From: Polytrichum commune
Lineage: Eukaryota; Streptophyta; Polytrichopsida; Polytrichales; Polytrichaceae
DNA length: 64,000 nucleotides
Assembly: GCA_950295325.1 (NCBI GenBank)
Contig: OX485803.1
Span: 21,514,001-21,578,000 of the forward strand
Direction of reading: 5' to 3'
The translations under genes and the position numbers were made by a program. The stretch's first letter is position 1. Every line of letters starts with the position of its first letter. Below are positions 1 to 11,021 of this stretch, piece by piece. The notes beneath the pieces were generated by a model that had not been told where the DNA came from, did not search any database, and saw only the letters and a list, made by a program, of their open reading frames with translations.

Positions 1-844
1 TATAGTTCATAAGAGGGGAACCAACCCTCCTACTTTCCTTTCGGCACTCACCCCTTAATCAGTAACCAATTCCCAAATGTGGACTTCCATCCATGGAAGT
101 CCAATTTTATGTTGATCATTGCGTTGCCGAAGCAACACTACAACAACCCGAAGCGTACTAGGCAACTATAGCCTCACATTTAGCCAATGCCCATGAAGGC
201 CATACCATTCGGCCTTGGGTGGGTGAGGCCACACCACCTCACCCATATAAGCCTCTGGGATTCTACGTAGGGCCCCTACCCCACCGTCAAGAAACCTTTT
301 GTCTCTCTACCAAGAGTTGGGGCCAAGTAGACATTTTCCCTTAGCCGCTGGGCCTAGAAGCCCCCAGTAGCTTCAGACCATTATAACTTCCTTGTATGAT
401 ATCTGATGCTAACAACCGACCACTCCATCTTCATCTACGCTTCATGTTGATGCCGATGGACTCCTCACTTGCCCCATTGAGGAAGTTCCGCCTGTTCAAA
501 CCTTGGCAGTCCCGGGAGGCACTCCCAAGGAATTGCTCTGTACCAAGGCGATGTCCCGGGATAGCGCCCCACTCAAATTACCATAACTCCTAGCTCCCAC
601 CTCCAATTGAGGTGTTCTTGAGCATTATGGAATTTACACGCCATAAGCTACGCATAGCCCATGGCCTTACCCTCACGCCTCCTAGTCTCCGTGGGTGGGA
701 GGCGTTCCCAACGCCCGGGGCCCTCACCCAGACTAGGATCACTTGGGCCCTATCACCAACGGCGCCACAAGTCTCGGGTGTCACTCCGGGGTCCCCCTTG
801 TGCCCATGGTGTTTTGGGCACTCATCATGGGGAGGTGCGCGATA
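1..844 (+). repeat. LTR-like repeat family A, copy 1 (left end cut by window)
   Basis: This stretch matches, base for base over most of its length, the reverse complement of 19745-20850. Shared landmarks include the block from 'gttcataagaggggaacc' onward, the gcctctgggattct region and the right terminus near gaggtgcgcgata. A third partial copy lies at 10617-11015. The right end in this copy reads GCGCGATA, where copy 2 reads GCGCGACA. The small ORFs here are shadows and I see no gene. The best interpretation is a long terminal repeat, because copy 2 is flanked by TG...CA ends and a near-matching 5-bp duplication. Which retroelement it belongs to is unknown. Confidence 0.65.
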
Positions 845-1015
845 ATGAAGATTAAAAGCAAAACACCTACGGTACAAGCGAAGAAACGTTTGTATTTTCC
901 GTGCCTTAGCACCAGTGAGATAAAGGCCTAATTCCAATGGCCAATCATCAAACTATGTAGTCTCCCTCTCCACCAAAGGGGAGCCATCTGATGTTGGCAC
1001 GGATTCTAACTGCTA

Positions 1016-1039
1016 TGTGAGCCCAATATTGTGCCCACA
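1016..1039 (+). repeat. Repeat family B terminus, copy 1
   Basis: A 24-bp near-palindromic block starts TGTGAGCCCAA and ends GTGCCCACA. It recurs at 3680-3703 in the same orientation and at 8652-8675 in the opposite one. It starts with TG and ends with CA, as retroelement termini do. From here to about 2040 the sequence is a moderately GC-rich leader with no convincing coding frame. Confidence 0.5.
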
Positions 1040-2095
1040 TTTGAATTTAACCTTAAAAATATTAAAACCATGGGGTTAACGTTCATTTAAAGTTAATTAG
1101 AAAGACAAGGAGAAATAGAGTGAGAAAACCTAGATAAAGTAGAGTAAGGTGTCAATGTAAGAGTTAGGGAAGATGATGGGAGTGGGTACTTTCAAATTTA
1201 GAATTGGTTGAATTAAAGGATCTGACTTTAAATGCAAGTATTGGAAAAGCCAAAGAGAGTTAGAGTAGTGTCATCTAGGGGGCAAGTGAAAAAAGGGCCA
1301 ATCGTTCTAGGAGCCAGGAGAAATCTAGAGAGGCCAACCGAAATGAGGAGGAGCGCTGGAACTCCAGAAGCTCGGAAGGGGTTCGGAGGTTGGAGGTAGG
1401 GGGTCTCTCATTCGGCATTAGGAGGAAAGAGGGAGAGATGAAACGGGAGAGACCAGACAGGAAATCTGCCCAAAAAGATAACAGTCTTGGTTTTTGAGGT
1501 AGAATCCGTGCAATTACTGCATAAGGAGAGAGGGAATGACAAGTGAGAGGATGGTGTTGGCCGAAGAGCGGGGGGGTCTGTGCCCAGTTGTGTTTCATGA
1601 CCTGAGAAGCTACCTTGCGCGTGGAGCCTGGAGCTCGCACGGAAAGGGGTTGGAGAAGCTGAAATTGGAAAAATGAGACAGCACGAAGCATCGCTATCAC
1701 AATGCAGTTGTCAGGGGAGCTTTACCGATTGCAGCGGACTAGAGGAGGGGATCTAAACCCTCGATACCAAAATCCAAGCTTGCCGCTCATTTTGTTGAGA
1801 ACGCCGAAGCTGGAATGCCGCTGCTGGAGTTGCAGCCGAAGAAGGGCCTAAATTCAAATTCGCAGGTCGCAAAGATTGTCGAAGGGGAGAGTTGCGAAGC
1901 GGTGGAAAGGGTGGCGTCGGCGAGTGCATCTGTCACTCAAAGTTCCTCACCCTTGATTTCGTCCTTAGCCCAAGTTTGGAATGTTTGACTGACACGTAAT
2001 AACTCCCCCCTTGGTAGTTCAATGTATCATTTCAATACACCGTTGGAATATACATAACACCCGCAACTTTTGATGAGCTTACAACTTAACTCACA

Positions 2096-2266
2096 TTATG
2101 TCATTTCATTACCTTTGATTTTGGGTAAGGTTACATCCTTAGCTTTCTCCAAAGTCCACCCGGACGCCTTGGCCACGCATGTCTTTAAAGACATCCCCCT
2201 TGCACCCGTTGTCCTAACCTCTTTTGTATCGTCATCTTTCATTGGGGGGTCCTCCACCCTCTCCAT
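2096..2266 (-). CDS. Conserved micro-ORF, 56 aa, unknown function (copy 1)
   Basis: A minus-strand ORF starting ATG at 2266 and ending TAA at 2096-2098. The predicted peptide begins MERVEDPPMKDDDTKEV and contains the block SLKTCVAKASGWTLEK. A second copy on the other strand at 5119-5283 begins MENVEDPSKDKIKEV and contains SLRACVAKAVGWTLEK. Flanking DNA is also shared, including a CATTGAGGTAAGTG block that looks like a splice donor, so both copies belong to one repeat. Both reading frames stay open although the nucleotides have diverged. I recognise no family. It could be the start of a gag-like or other element protein whose next exon is not visible. Confidence 0.4.
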   Translation of the reverse strand: MERVEDPPMKDDDTKEVRTTGARGMSLKTCVAKASGWTLEKAKDVTLPKIKGNEMT

Positions 2267-3679
2267 TGATTGTGCACTTGATTTATTTCAACCAAAAGAG
2301 TGCGAGTGTTTAAAAACACTTACCTCAATGGTCAATCACCAATACATTCAAAAGTTACACACACCCCTTCCTACCTAATGAATCCAACACTTACCTAAGG
2401 GCTAAGATGGCCTAAAATAATTCTAGTATGGTCTAGATTAATTTTTGTGTAAATTAAGGTTTGTGTAAATTAATCAATCAATTAATTATTCAATAAATAA
2501 ACATGGGCCATTCCCAATTTTCATTGCCGTTCATACTATAACACACAAAGTACTTAATTTTGACCAAAATATGTTATTATTAAATAAATACTCCAAACCA
2601 TAATACTAGATAATGAGTCATGGGGCAAAAACACAAGCGGCCCGTCTAGGGCAGCCTGAATATAGAAGGGCTGCCCAAAAAAAGGAAAAAAATGGTCCTC
2701 GTCAGAATGTGATTGAAGAATATGATTCACAGAAAAATGTGACTGCCACATATGACTGGATGTCCACCAGACACGTTCCCCGTCGTTCCCATACGCCGTA
2801 TACAGTACATTTGCCGAATACGACAGTAAAATATGATTGCGAGTCATATTTTTGAATTTCGTAGCCCCCAAAGGTCGAGGCCTCGCAAAATGTGACTGCC
2901 AGTAGTCACCAGTCATTCCCAGTCATATTTCCCTAGTCACAAAATACCCAATCTGTTGTGGTGACAACAACTACTCTGAAACGCCCCCCGAAGTTGTAGT
3001 GTCGGAAGACTTCTTGATGATGAAAGTTTAGCACAAAAATATTCGACTTTGAGCCTCGAATTTTTAGTCAGGCAGATAAACCGGATAATCATTTTGGGAC
3101 AAGAAAAAAATCAAGGATATAAGACAATCATTTTGAAACGGAGGAAGTATGAAATATGTTAACATTCTACAATGTCCAAATAATCCATTTGGAACTATGT
3201 TGGTAAATCTTTTTGAATGAGATATACAATGAACAGTTATAGCATGCTTAGACTAAAACATAACACTAAATACTGTAAAGAGTGTAGTGAGAAACCAAGA
3301 TTTTGTACCCTTTTTCATATCAAGAGTCCCAAGAGGTCATGCCCTAAGCCATGTTAAAGTGGCATGTTCATGAAGTGCAATTTTTGATATGTTAAATAGC
3401 TTAATGTAATTTGAGATTTGGCTCAAATGCATCATAACTTGGATGAACTTGCATTGCATCCGAATATATACTTAAGGGCCAGTTTAAACACAGACCAAAA
3501 GCTGTGACCATGAAAACCTATGGGCCCTTGGAAATCATCCAAAGGCCTTACCTTGGGAAATAGAAATCCAAGTTTGCAATCGATGGGTCTTTAAGGTTTG
3601 TGTAAAGTAAAATCGGACAATGTTAAGGGACCGCAACAAATTTATATGAACAATCCAAATTAGTAGATAGTCCAGCCCA

Positions 3680-3703
3680 TGTGAGCCCAAAATGGTGCCC
3701 ACA
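3680..3703 (+). repeat. Repeat family B terminus, copy 2
   Basis: Same 24-bp block as at 1016-1039 with two substitutions. It heads a 1.6-kb stretch that holds a pyrimidine-rich tract (4030-4110), a 46-bp minisatellite (4365-4880) and then micro-ORF copy 2. The order is compatible with an LTR followed by an internal region, but I found no primer-binding site. Confidence 0.5.
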
Positions 3704-4364
3704 TGTGGTGATTAATTCTTTGAAACCAATTTTAGTTTGACTTTGAGGTGTTATGATTATTCACAAAACATAAAAAGAATGAAGTGTGGTGTGGATTTAA
3801 GTTTAGGCATTAGAATGTGTTGTGTGGTTATTTCAAGGTTTGATTTCAATAGGAGTATGCCTTGATAATGTGAGTAGGGGGTAAGGTGAAGCAAGGTGAG
3901 CTCCGCGGGTTAAATGCCCACTTTTGGATCCACCTTGGTAGTTTAGGAAGAAGGAAGCTTGGTGGATGGGGATTAGTCCCTACTTTGGAGGAGAAGGTTA
4001 AAGGATTGTGATTGGGGGTGCTAATCCTCTCACCCTATCCTCACCTCTCTCTCCCTCTCTCCCTCTTTGCTACTTAAGGTGTTTTCTCTCTCATTTTTCT
4101 CTCTCTCCATCAAGTGCTCTCAAGGGAGCAAGCTCTTAAGAGCTTGAGCCACGTGTGTGGGTTATTAGTTTTAGTGAAGTTAATTAGTTAAGCTCTCTCT
4201 CTCAAGGCCTCCCAAGTGAGTGAGCTTAAGATTGCATGTAGTGATTAGGTGGTAGTTAGTGAAAGTAGTGTGTTAGATTAGTTCATGACTTAGAAGCAAA
4301 GAAAAGAAAAGAAAAGAAGAATTTAGAAAACCTTGATTAAGGGATGAGGGGGGTTGTAGTAAAG

Positions 4365-4880
4365 GTAGCCAAGGCTGTTGGATTGTATTTCGGCTGGGCC
4401 TAAGGCTAAAGGCAGCCAAGGCTGCTGGATTGTATTTTTGCTGGGCCTGTAGCCAGGGTTGCTGGACTGTATTTCGTTTGGGCCTAAAGCTAAGGGCAGC
4501 CAAGGCTGCCGGGTTGTATTTCTGCTGAGCCTACAGCCAAAGAGCGGAGCGGCTGGATTGTATTTCTGTTGGGCCTAAGGCTAAGGGTAGCCAAGGCTGT
4601 TGGATTGTATTTCTGTTGGGCCTAAGGCTAAGGGCAGCCAAGGCTGCTGGGTTGTATTTCTGCTGAGCCTACAGCCAAGGAGCAGAGCGGCTGGATTGTA
4701 TTTCTGCTGGGCCTAAGGCTAAAGGCAGCCAAGGCTGCTGGATTGTATTTCTGTTGGGCCTAAGGCTAAGGGCAACCAAGGCTACTGGATTGTATTTCTG
4801 CTGGGCCTACGCCAAGGAGCGGAGCTGCTGGACCGTATTTATGCTGGGCTGCGGGACCGTACTTCGGCTGGGTTTGAGTT
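4365..4880 (+). repeat. Minisatellite, unit about 46 bp, about 12 units
   Basis: Head-to-tail degenerate units contain the phrases CTGGATTGTATTTCTG, GGGCCTAAGGCTAA and GGCAGCCAAGGC. Every third unit is a variant with GAGCCTACAGCCAA and GAGCGGAGCGG, which gives a higher-order period near 138 bp. The array lies inside the family B stretch. The ORF that reads through it in antisense is an artefact of the repeat. Confidence 0.8.
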
Positions 4881-5118
4881 AGTTCGTTAGCTTTGATAAG
4901 TTAGGCTACTATGGGGGGGGGGGGTAGTTAGGCTAATCCCTTGCGGGATTGCTAGACCATACTAGATTCTTTCATGCCATCTTGGTTCTTAGGTAAAGTT
5001 GGATTCATTAGGAAAATAGAAGTGTGTGTGAATCTTGAATGTGTTGGTGGTTACCCATTGAGGTAAGTGTTTTTAAACACTCGTACTCTTTGGTTGGAAT
5101 AAATCACGTGCATGATTA

Positions 5119-5283
5119 ATGGAGAATGTGGAGGATCCTAGCAAGGACAAGATAAAGGAAGTAAAAATCAAGAAGTCTAGAGGGATCTCTTTAAGGGCAT
5201 GTGTGGCCAAGGCCGTGGGTTGGACCCTTGAGAAACCAAATTCCACTACGAGCAATGATGCTCACAATAACAAAGCAAGTTGA
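5119..5283 (+). CDS. Conserved micro-ORF, 54 aa, unknown function (copy 2)
   Basis: ATG at 5119, TGA at 5281-5283. The peptide begins MENVEDPSKDKIKEVKIKK and contains SRGISLRACVAKAVGWTLEK. It aligns without gaps through the central 30 residues with the minus-strand copy at 2096-2266. Upstream both copies share TTAGGTAA, GTTGGATTCATTAGG and GAGGTAAGTGTTTTTAAACAC, so the homology is about 330 bp. It is basic and has no signal peptide or membrane segment. Function unknown. Confidence 0.4.
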   Translation: MENVEDPSKDKIKEVKIKKSRGISLRACVAKAVGWTLEKPNSTTSNDAHNNKAS

Positions 5284-8200
5284 GTTGAGATGAAGTTAGT
5301 ACCTAGGACATAAGAGCCATATAGCAATCCACATTATGGTATTAGGAATTGAATGTGATTCTCAAAGCCATCACCCGGACTAGGACGCTTAAGGGTGGTG
5401 GGTTTGGCCTCACAGCCCACCATGGCAATATATTATTTATAAGAGGCAATGGCATTTTAAATGAACTAGTCAAATAATGTGTATATTACTATTTAAGGGC
5501 CCCAAGCTCTAGTGTAAAGTGGCCCTTAGTATATTAATCAACAATGTTACATATAAAGACTCTATATGTATATTTTCTCCTCCAAGAAGACTAGTACCAA
5601 GGATAGCCCTAAACTCATAACTGTTTTAGGAAAGTGGATTCTAAGACTTGGTGAGGCTTAGGCTTCGTAGCATCTATGTAGACAATCATTTCAGACTGCA
5701 TAATAATTCATTGTGTTGTCACCTTCCTAATGAATGAATTTACCTAAACCTCACAAATTTGTAGCCCTTAGTGAGGGCTTGTAGAAACTATATGTATGAG
5801 TCATACACTAAGCCCCTTTGACCTTTGAAGTGGACACTTAGTCCTCGCCCCAACACAACTTAGGGAACAAAGCAACATCAAGTAATAAAGGAAAGCAAAC
5901 CTAATTTGGATACTTAACATGGTATTCGTGAAAACATCACATGACACATAAAAATGTCCTATATGTCATTTTCTTGAAGGCTGGCTTGAATCGGTCTTTG
6001 GAGGCAACTTTTGCCAACAACAAAGTTTTTGCCAACTACAACTTCTTCCAAAGTTCAAGTGCATTTCACAAGCCTCGAAACTGAGTTGGCCTTGAAAAAA
6101 ACCCATCACATGTGAATGTGGTGTTTTCACGAGTACTATGTTACTTATCTTAATTGAACACACATAATTGATGATGTGTTGTTTGGAGTGGGAGGGGGTG
6201 GGGCGGTATATATGATCACTTAAGTAGAGAGTAAACCTTCAATTTGGTAATGGATAAGATATTCATACCAACTTTACATATTAAGGGGGAAATGGCTATG
6301 GCCTTAATTTGGTTATGCTAACCATCATGGGTGTATAGAAATACCTTATTGTGTATAAATATGTACATTCCATTATGAATTAAAAAAGAATACAGGTCAT
6401 TTTTTGTGAGTATTCTGTCTAAAACCCTGAAACACATGACAATTGGACTTAACATTCTCTCCATGTGGACCACTTCACTACCCACAGTTATGCACGTTCT
6501 ACTGGACGTTTCCAAACATGTTTACAAGAGCGTTCCCAACTGAATTGTTGTCCCACTTCACTACTATGACTCCGCAAAGTTAATTCGGACATCAAATGAG
6601 CCCAGGTGGATTTCTATAATTCCTCCAATCACTGTTTATAGTAGTAAAAGACATGTAGTGAAGTGGGTGTTGGAATAAAAGACGTGTTTTGTTGTAGTGA
6701 CCCCACACCCTAACCACTAGCTATGCCTAACCCTTATGCTAACTAAGTCACATGCCTCTTCAGATTGTCCAAGCACAATGGTATCAGGGACACCTTCTCT
6801 CCTCGGCATATATAGATGTGGCCTTCTCCCCTTAGCCCCAGTAGTAATTTCGGCATAGATGTCGGGTTAATTCCATCCGCTACCCGTTCGCTGCGACCTC
6901 ACTGCTCAGTCAACTGCTCCAGTAAGGCCCTGCCTCCGCCATCTCTGCCTCGTCGGAGGTAGCAGTAGGGCAGCAAGGAGGTTTGTGTGTAGAGCTGCAG
7001 AGGTCAAATGAGCACCGCCAGGGCAATGTTGTCACAATGCGCACTGTCCAACTCGTCCTCCCCTTGCCGTATTCTTTCTTAGCTGAATGACTAGCTCTTC
7101 TCGGACCCTGTTGCTGAACACTCACCCCAGCCACACTATCGTGTAAATAGCGATCGTGTGTCACTGCAATTCGAGTACCAACCACCACTAACAAACAACA
7201 CTAAAACATAGCAACGTCACACATAAACAACACACCTCGACAAAGAAGGAAGAAAGTCAAACACTCATAAGAGCTCTTAATATCTCTTCAAATGCACACA
7301 ATGAGTCAAGTTATCTCTCACTCCACCACGGGAGAATCCAAGAGTGTAAATAGGGGGAAAATAACTAAAGATTTATTGCAAAAACATGCAATCTTCACCT
7401 CACACAAGCTCTCTTCACACACTCACTCACAAGACTTGACTTGGCAAGAATGCCAAGCCAAGGAGGAGGCTCCTCACTTAGGAGCCTTCCTCTCCACATC
7501 TAGATTCATCCATCCAAACCTAAATGGATGAAGCCCAACGGATAAGGTGCGGCTGCCGACGCTGCATACCGTGACAACGCTCCTTCGTCCTCCCCGAAAT
7601 TCGGCACCGAAGTGCAGCCCGAATTACCCAAACTCCTGCTCTCCTTAGCTGCCTCCTTCCTGCCACACACCTTGCTCACAGAGAGCCTCGGAATTTGAGT
7701 GTTCATTTGGTGAATCCTTGTGCCGCGACTGGTTCAAAATTGTTGCTACCTCATCATGAGCGCTTCTACCTCAGGTCATCCATCTTACTACCGCATTTCA
7801 GCTGCCCCGTACCAAGTGGCACCTCACCCTCCTGACCTCGCTCTTAATTTGTCGACCAACTCCTCACCTATTCCTCACCTTCAACTACAGATCATGGGGA
7901 GTCGGAAGCAGAAGGCGGCCCAGACGTCCCGAGCACGCACTTTCCTAGATGAGGTGACTTCCATGCCAGCTTGTGGGCTGTCGAAAACAAGCCTTCTGTG
8001 AACTAGCCCCTTCCTCCGCTACGAGGATTCACCTTCTGCGGCTATTCCTTTCTTCACATATTCAACCTCCTTGCATTGCGCAATTGTCAAATTGGGCGAA
8101 GCTTCCGCCAGCTTGTACTTCCCCCTTACCCAACATTACCCTCCACCTTAAACACACACCCAAAAATCACAATCACAACCATGCTGCCCCACCTTCGAAT

Positions 8201-8640
8201 CTGCCATCTCCCTGAGGCAGTCCAAACAGGGCTGTTGCGCCGCCATCCTCCTTCGGCCCCCCTGCCTATGTCGAAGACCAAGAAAAAACAGAGTTCGGCC
8301 GCACTCCTTGCCACCTGCTGCCTTTCGTGATTTCCTTTCCCTCAACCGCAACCTTGTCCCCTGGTCCGGAATTCTCTAGGGTGCAGTGGCCCCTCTCCCA
8401 ATTCGAACAGTCTTGACCCCCTTTCCAATCAATAAACTCGGCTTGCTCGGCCTTAATTAGCTCTAAATCCCAATAAACCAACTAACTAACCCCTAAATTA
8501 ATCCTTCCACCTCACAAGCACAAAAGAACTACAACCTAGCCTTTAATTCAATTCACATCCAAACTTAAAAAACATAACTCTTTTTATCTTTTTGAATAAT
8601 TGATGCAATCACAAAGTCTAAGTTTTAATGAACTATGAGA
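5284..8640. other. Gene-poor stretch
   Basis: I see no supportable gene here. 5.3-6.8 kb is AT-rich with only short chance ORFs. 6.8-8.5 kb is more GC-rich and, on the minus strand, follows the family B terminus at 8652-8675. It may therefore be the internal or leader part of that element, but no retroelement protein motif is readable. Confidence 0.5.
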
Positions 8641-8651
8641 TTAGGAACACA

Positions 8652-8675
8652 TGTGGGCACCATATTGGGCTCACA
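8652..8675 (-). repeat. Repeat family B terminus, copy 3
   Basis: Third copy of the TGTGAGCCC...GTGCCCACA block, read on the minus strand. Only five bases separate it from the end of a U2 snRNA-like sequence (8681-8777), which suggests the element inserted into or next to that relic. Confidence 0.5.
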
Positions 8676-8680
8676 TGACG

Positions 8681-8777
8681 TTAATATCATGAGGCTTCAT
8701 GAACCTTGTATCATATATTAGACTGATAAGAGTAGATACTATGTACTTGATCTTAGCCGAAAGGCCAAAAAAGATAT
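8681..8777 (-). pseudogene. U2 snRNA 5' fragment (pseudogene)
   Basis: On the minus strand the sequence follows the 5' third of U2 snRNA: a stem-loop I region (GGCCTTTCGGCTAAGATC), then AAGT, AGTATCT, CTTATCAG, TAATAT and GATA, then a stem II-like hairpin ending GATATTAA. These features are diagnostic of U2. The branch-point recognition stretch is altered: GTACATAGTA where functional U2 has GTGTAGTA. Homology stops before the Sm-site uridines, where a family B terminus begins. No upstream sequence element typical of plant snRNA promoters is visible beyond 8777. It is therefore a truncated, non-functional copy. Confidence 0.7.
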
Positions 8778-9012
8778 GCTCCTCCTTTCTCCCACTAGGC
8801 TTGCATGTGTTTCCCAATTATGGTCAATTTGTCATAGTGATAAAATAGATGACATTGAAAGTAGAAGTGTGATCAGGACAACAAAATGAAAATTTTCTCG
8901 TGAGTAAATAGAGTCGCGTGACTAATCATATGTTTCTTCTCAACTGGATAAGACCAAACTTTGTCTGTTAAGATTTCCTTTTGTTAATCTCCCAGTGATT
9001 GTGCAGTAGACA

Positions 9013-9576
9013 CACGGGTAGGTCACTCTAAGGCATTTTTGTGCACCACGTGCGGCTAGGGGTTTTTTGTTTTGGGGCTATTTACCTTCAAGGGCTGAAT
9101 TAAAGCCTCCTTATAATTACTTAAATTTCAAAAATGGCCCATTTGTTTGCACCCTTCCATTACTTATATTGTCCAAGTCACTGCAATTTTTTGTACTCTA
9201 TATAATTCCTTTTAAGTAATAAAAGCTAATCTACTTCCTAACGCATTGACGAGTGTTAAGGGAAACCATGGAAACAAAGAAGGGTGCAAACAGTAATATC
9301 ATTGCAAACAAAGTTATGAAGAAAAGACATAGGAGACCATAGCAAACATACTAAACATACCTTCTAGGATCCTTATCTTCAGCCCCTATATTAATTTTAC
9401 AAAAAAATAATGGCCCACATTTTATGTCCATCTAACTTACTTATAATGGGATTGTCTACATTTAATGGCCCCTTCATTATTTGGAATTCCTTTATAATTT
9501 TTATTTCAAATGATTTTAATCCTCTCTATATTATGCCGCACGTTGTTTTTAAAATGCACTAAGTGACCTACCCGTG
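9013..9576. mobile_element. hAT-type MITE, 564 bp, with intact TIRs and TSD
   Basis: Terminal inverted repeats are CACGGGTAGGTCACT at 9013 and its exact complement ending at 9576. Similarity continues inward for about 50 bp (GCATTTT and ACGTGCGGC blocks). The element is flanked by a perfect 8-bp target duplication AGTAGACA at 9005-9012 and 9577-9584. The 8-bp duplication and the TIR starting CA.GGG are hallmarks of the hAT superfamily. It has no coding capacity. Confidence 0.85.
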
Positions 9577-9584
9577 AGTAGACA

Positions 9585-10616
9585 ACCATGGAATCTATAA
9601 GTGAAATGTTCTTACTAAGAAAACGCTACAACTTGTATCTATGCGCAAAAGAGTGGTGAGTGCAAGAATGTTTTGTATGAAGAACTCTTCAAATTGAGAA
9701 TCGGGTGTTAACATCGTGAGTGTGCATTGTGATACCAGAAAAGATCTTTATAATGTCCCTTCTAAAATTGTGTGCTCCACCCCATAATCTAATGTGGTGA
9801 CCATAGGCTTAGGAACAATGGGAAGGCAGGAAGTCGAAGAGCTTGGTCGTGGAAGGTGAACTGCGGAGAGGAAGGGAGGTGCAATTGTCCCATACCGTTT
9901 GGTGAGAGTCAATATAAAGGGAGTAAGGGCCATGTTTTTTGAGAACTTGATGCTTTCTTGTGACTAAGACTATGGCTTGCACTACACTTTGAGACTCGTA
10001 ACTTGGAACATGTGACTTGGATTATGGTCTTGCTGTTAGACTCGGGTTACTCATTCGCTTAGGTCTTCGTCATTTAGCTCCGGTACGTAGTTCTCATCAT
10101 TTGTAACTAGACTTTTGCGAAATATAACAACTACTTTAAAAACACTCAATTAAATATTGATAATTTAGAAGAGATGAAATGAGATTGAACATAAAATTAC
10201 CAAGGCCTTGAGTGGATGAGATTATTGTTTACTCAAAGGACTATTATTGAGCCGTGATTCCCTGCATTGTAAAATTATAATAAGAGAGATCCATGGTACT
10301 GTTGAGAGTTGGATGTAAGGGAGTGATTGAGCAATTGCGTGTACCACACTGAGTGACCTTGATATCCCAACCCTCAATTTAATAAGATCCAAAACTCACC
10401 GAAGAAAATGTTCACCCTGGGATTGTCATACTAATTTCATTTCATAATCTTTGTAATCTATCACTCAACCTAATAATGATATCTAAATGTAAAGTTTGAC
10501 ACTCATTGAGTTTTTCATGTGTGGTTTTCTTAATTGGAACCCAATCTCAAAAACTATCTACATGCACCACTTAGTATTTTTCCCTCCCTATTTGTAGATG
10601 AAAAGCTACTTTGACA
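9585..10616. other. Intergenic, nothing recognised
   Basis: Low-complexity to ordinary AT-rich DNA with only short shadow ORFs. I found no RNA gene or repeat structure here. Confidence 0.5.
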
Positions 10617-11015
10617 TGTTTTTAGCACCTTATATGTCGCAACCCTTGCTAGCGCCCTTTAACTATTTGACCATTTCTCAATTCTAGCAAGGGTCAGGAG
10701 CACTAACCCTTCACATTTCACCCATGTGAATGATTAGCTCCCAATAACTCCAAGCTCATAGGTGGATGACCAACCTTCCTACACTTGCATTCGGGACTCT
10801 CCCCTTAATCGGTAACCAATAGTTACATGTAGATTTCCATTCATGAAAGTTAAGTTTTTAATTAATCCTTGCATTGCTAGAGCAACACTACAACAACCCG
10901 AACCGTACCAAGCAACTATGCCCCATGTTGGGCCAACGCCAATGAAGGCCGTGTCATTCGGCCTCAGGTTGGTTAGGCCAACCACGCCGCCTCACTCATG
11001 TAAGCTTCAAGAATC
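10617..11015 (+). repeat. LTR-like repeat family A, copy 3 (3' truncated)
   Basis: Starts TGTTTTTAGCACC, matching the left end of copy 2 (TGTTAGTAC). It continues through ATGTCGCAACC, CTAGCAAGGGTC, CTTAATCGGTAACCAAT and GCCAATGAAGGCC, all shared with copies 1 and 2. Homology ends near 11015, only a few bases before the stop codon of UGT gene 1 at 11022-11024. The normal 3' UTR of that gene has thus been replaced or displaced. Confidence 0.65.
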
Positions 11016-11021
11016 TCTTAA

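Noticed and set aside
2968-3151. Stowaway-type MITE, from a GAAACGGAGGAAGTA end near 3137-3151
   Set aside because: The right end is suggestive, but I could not find a matching left terminus with a TA flank.
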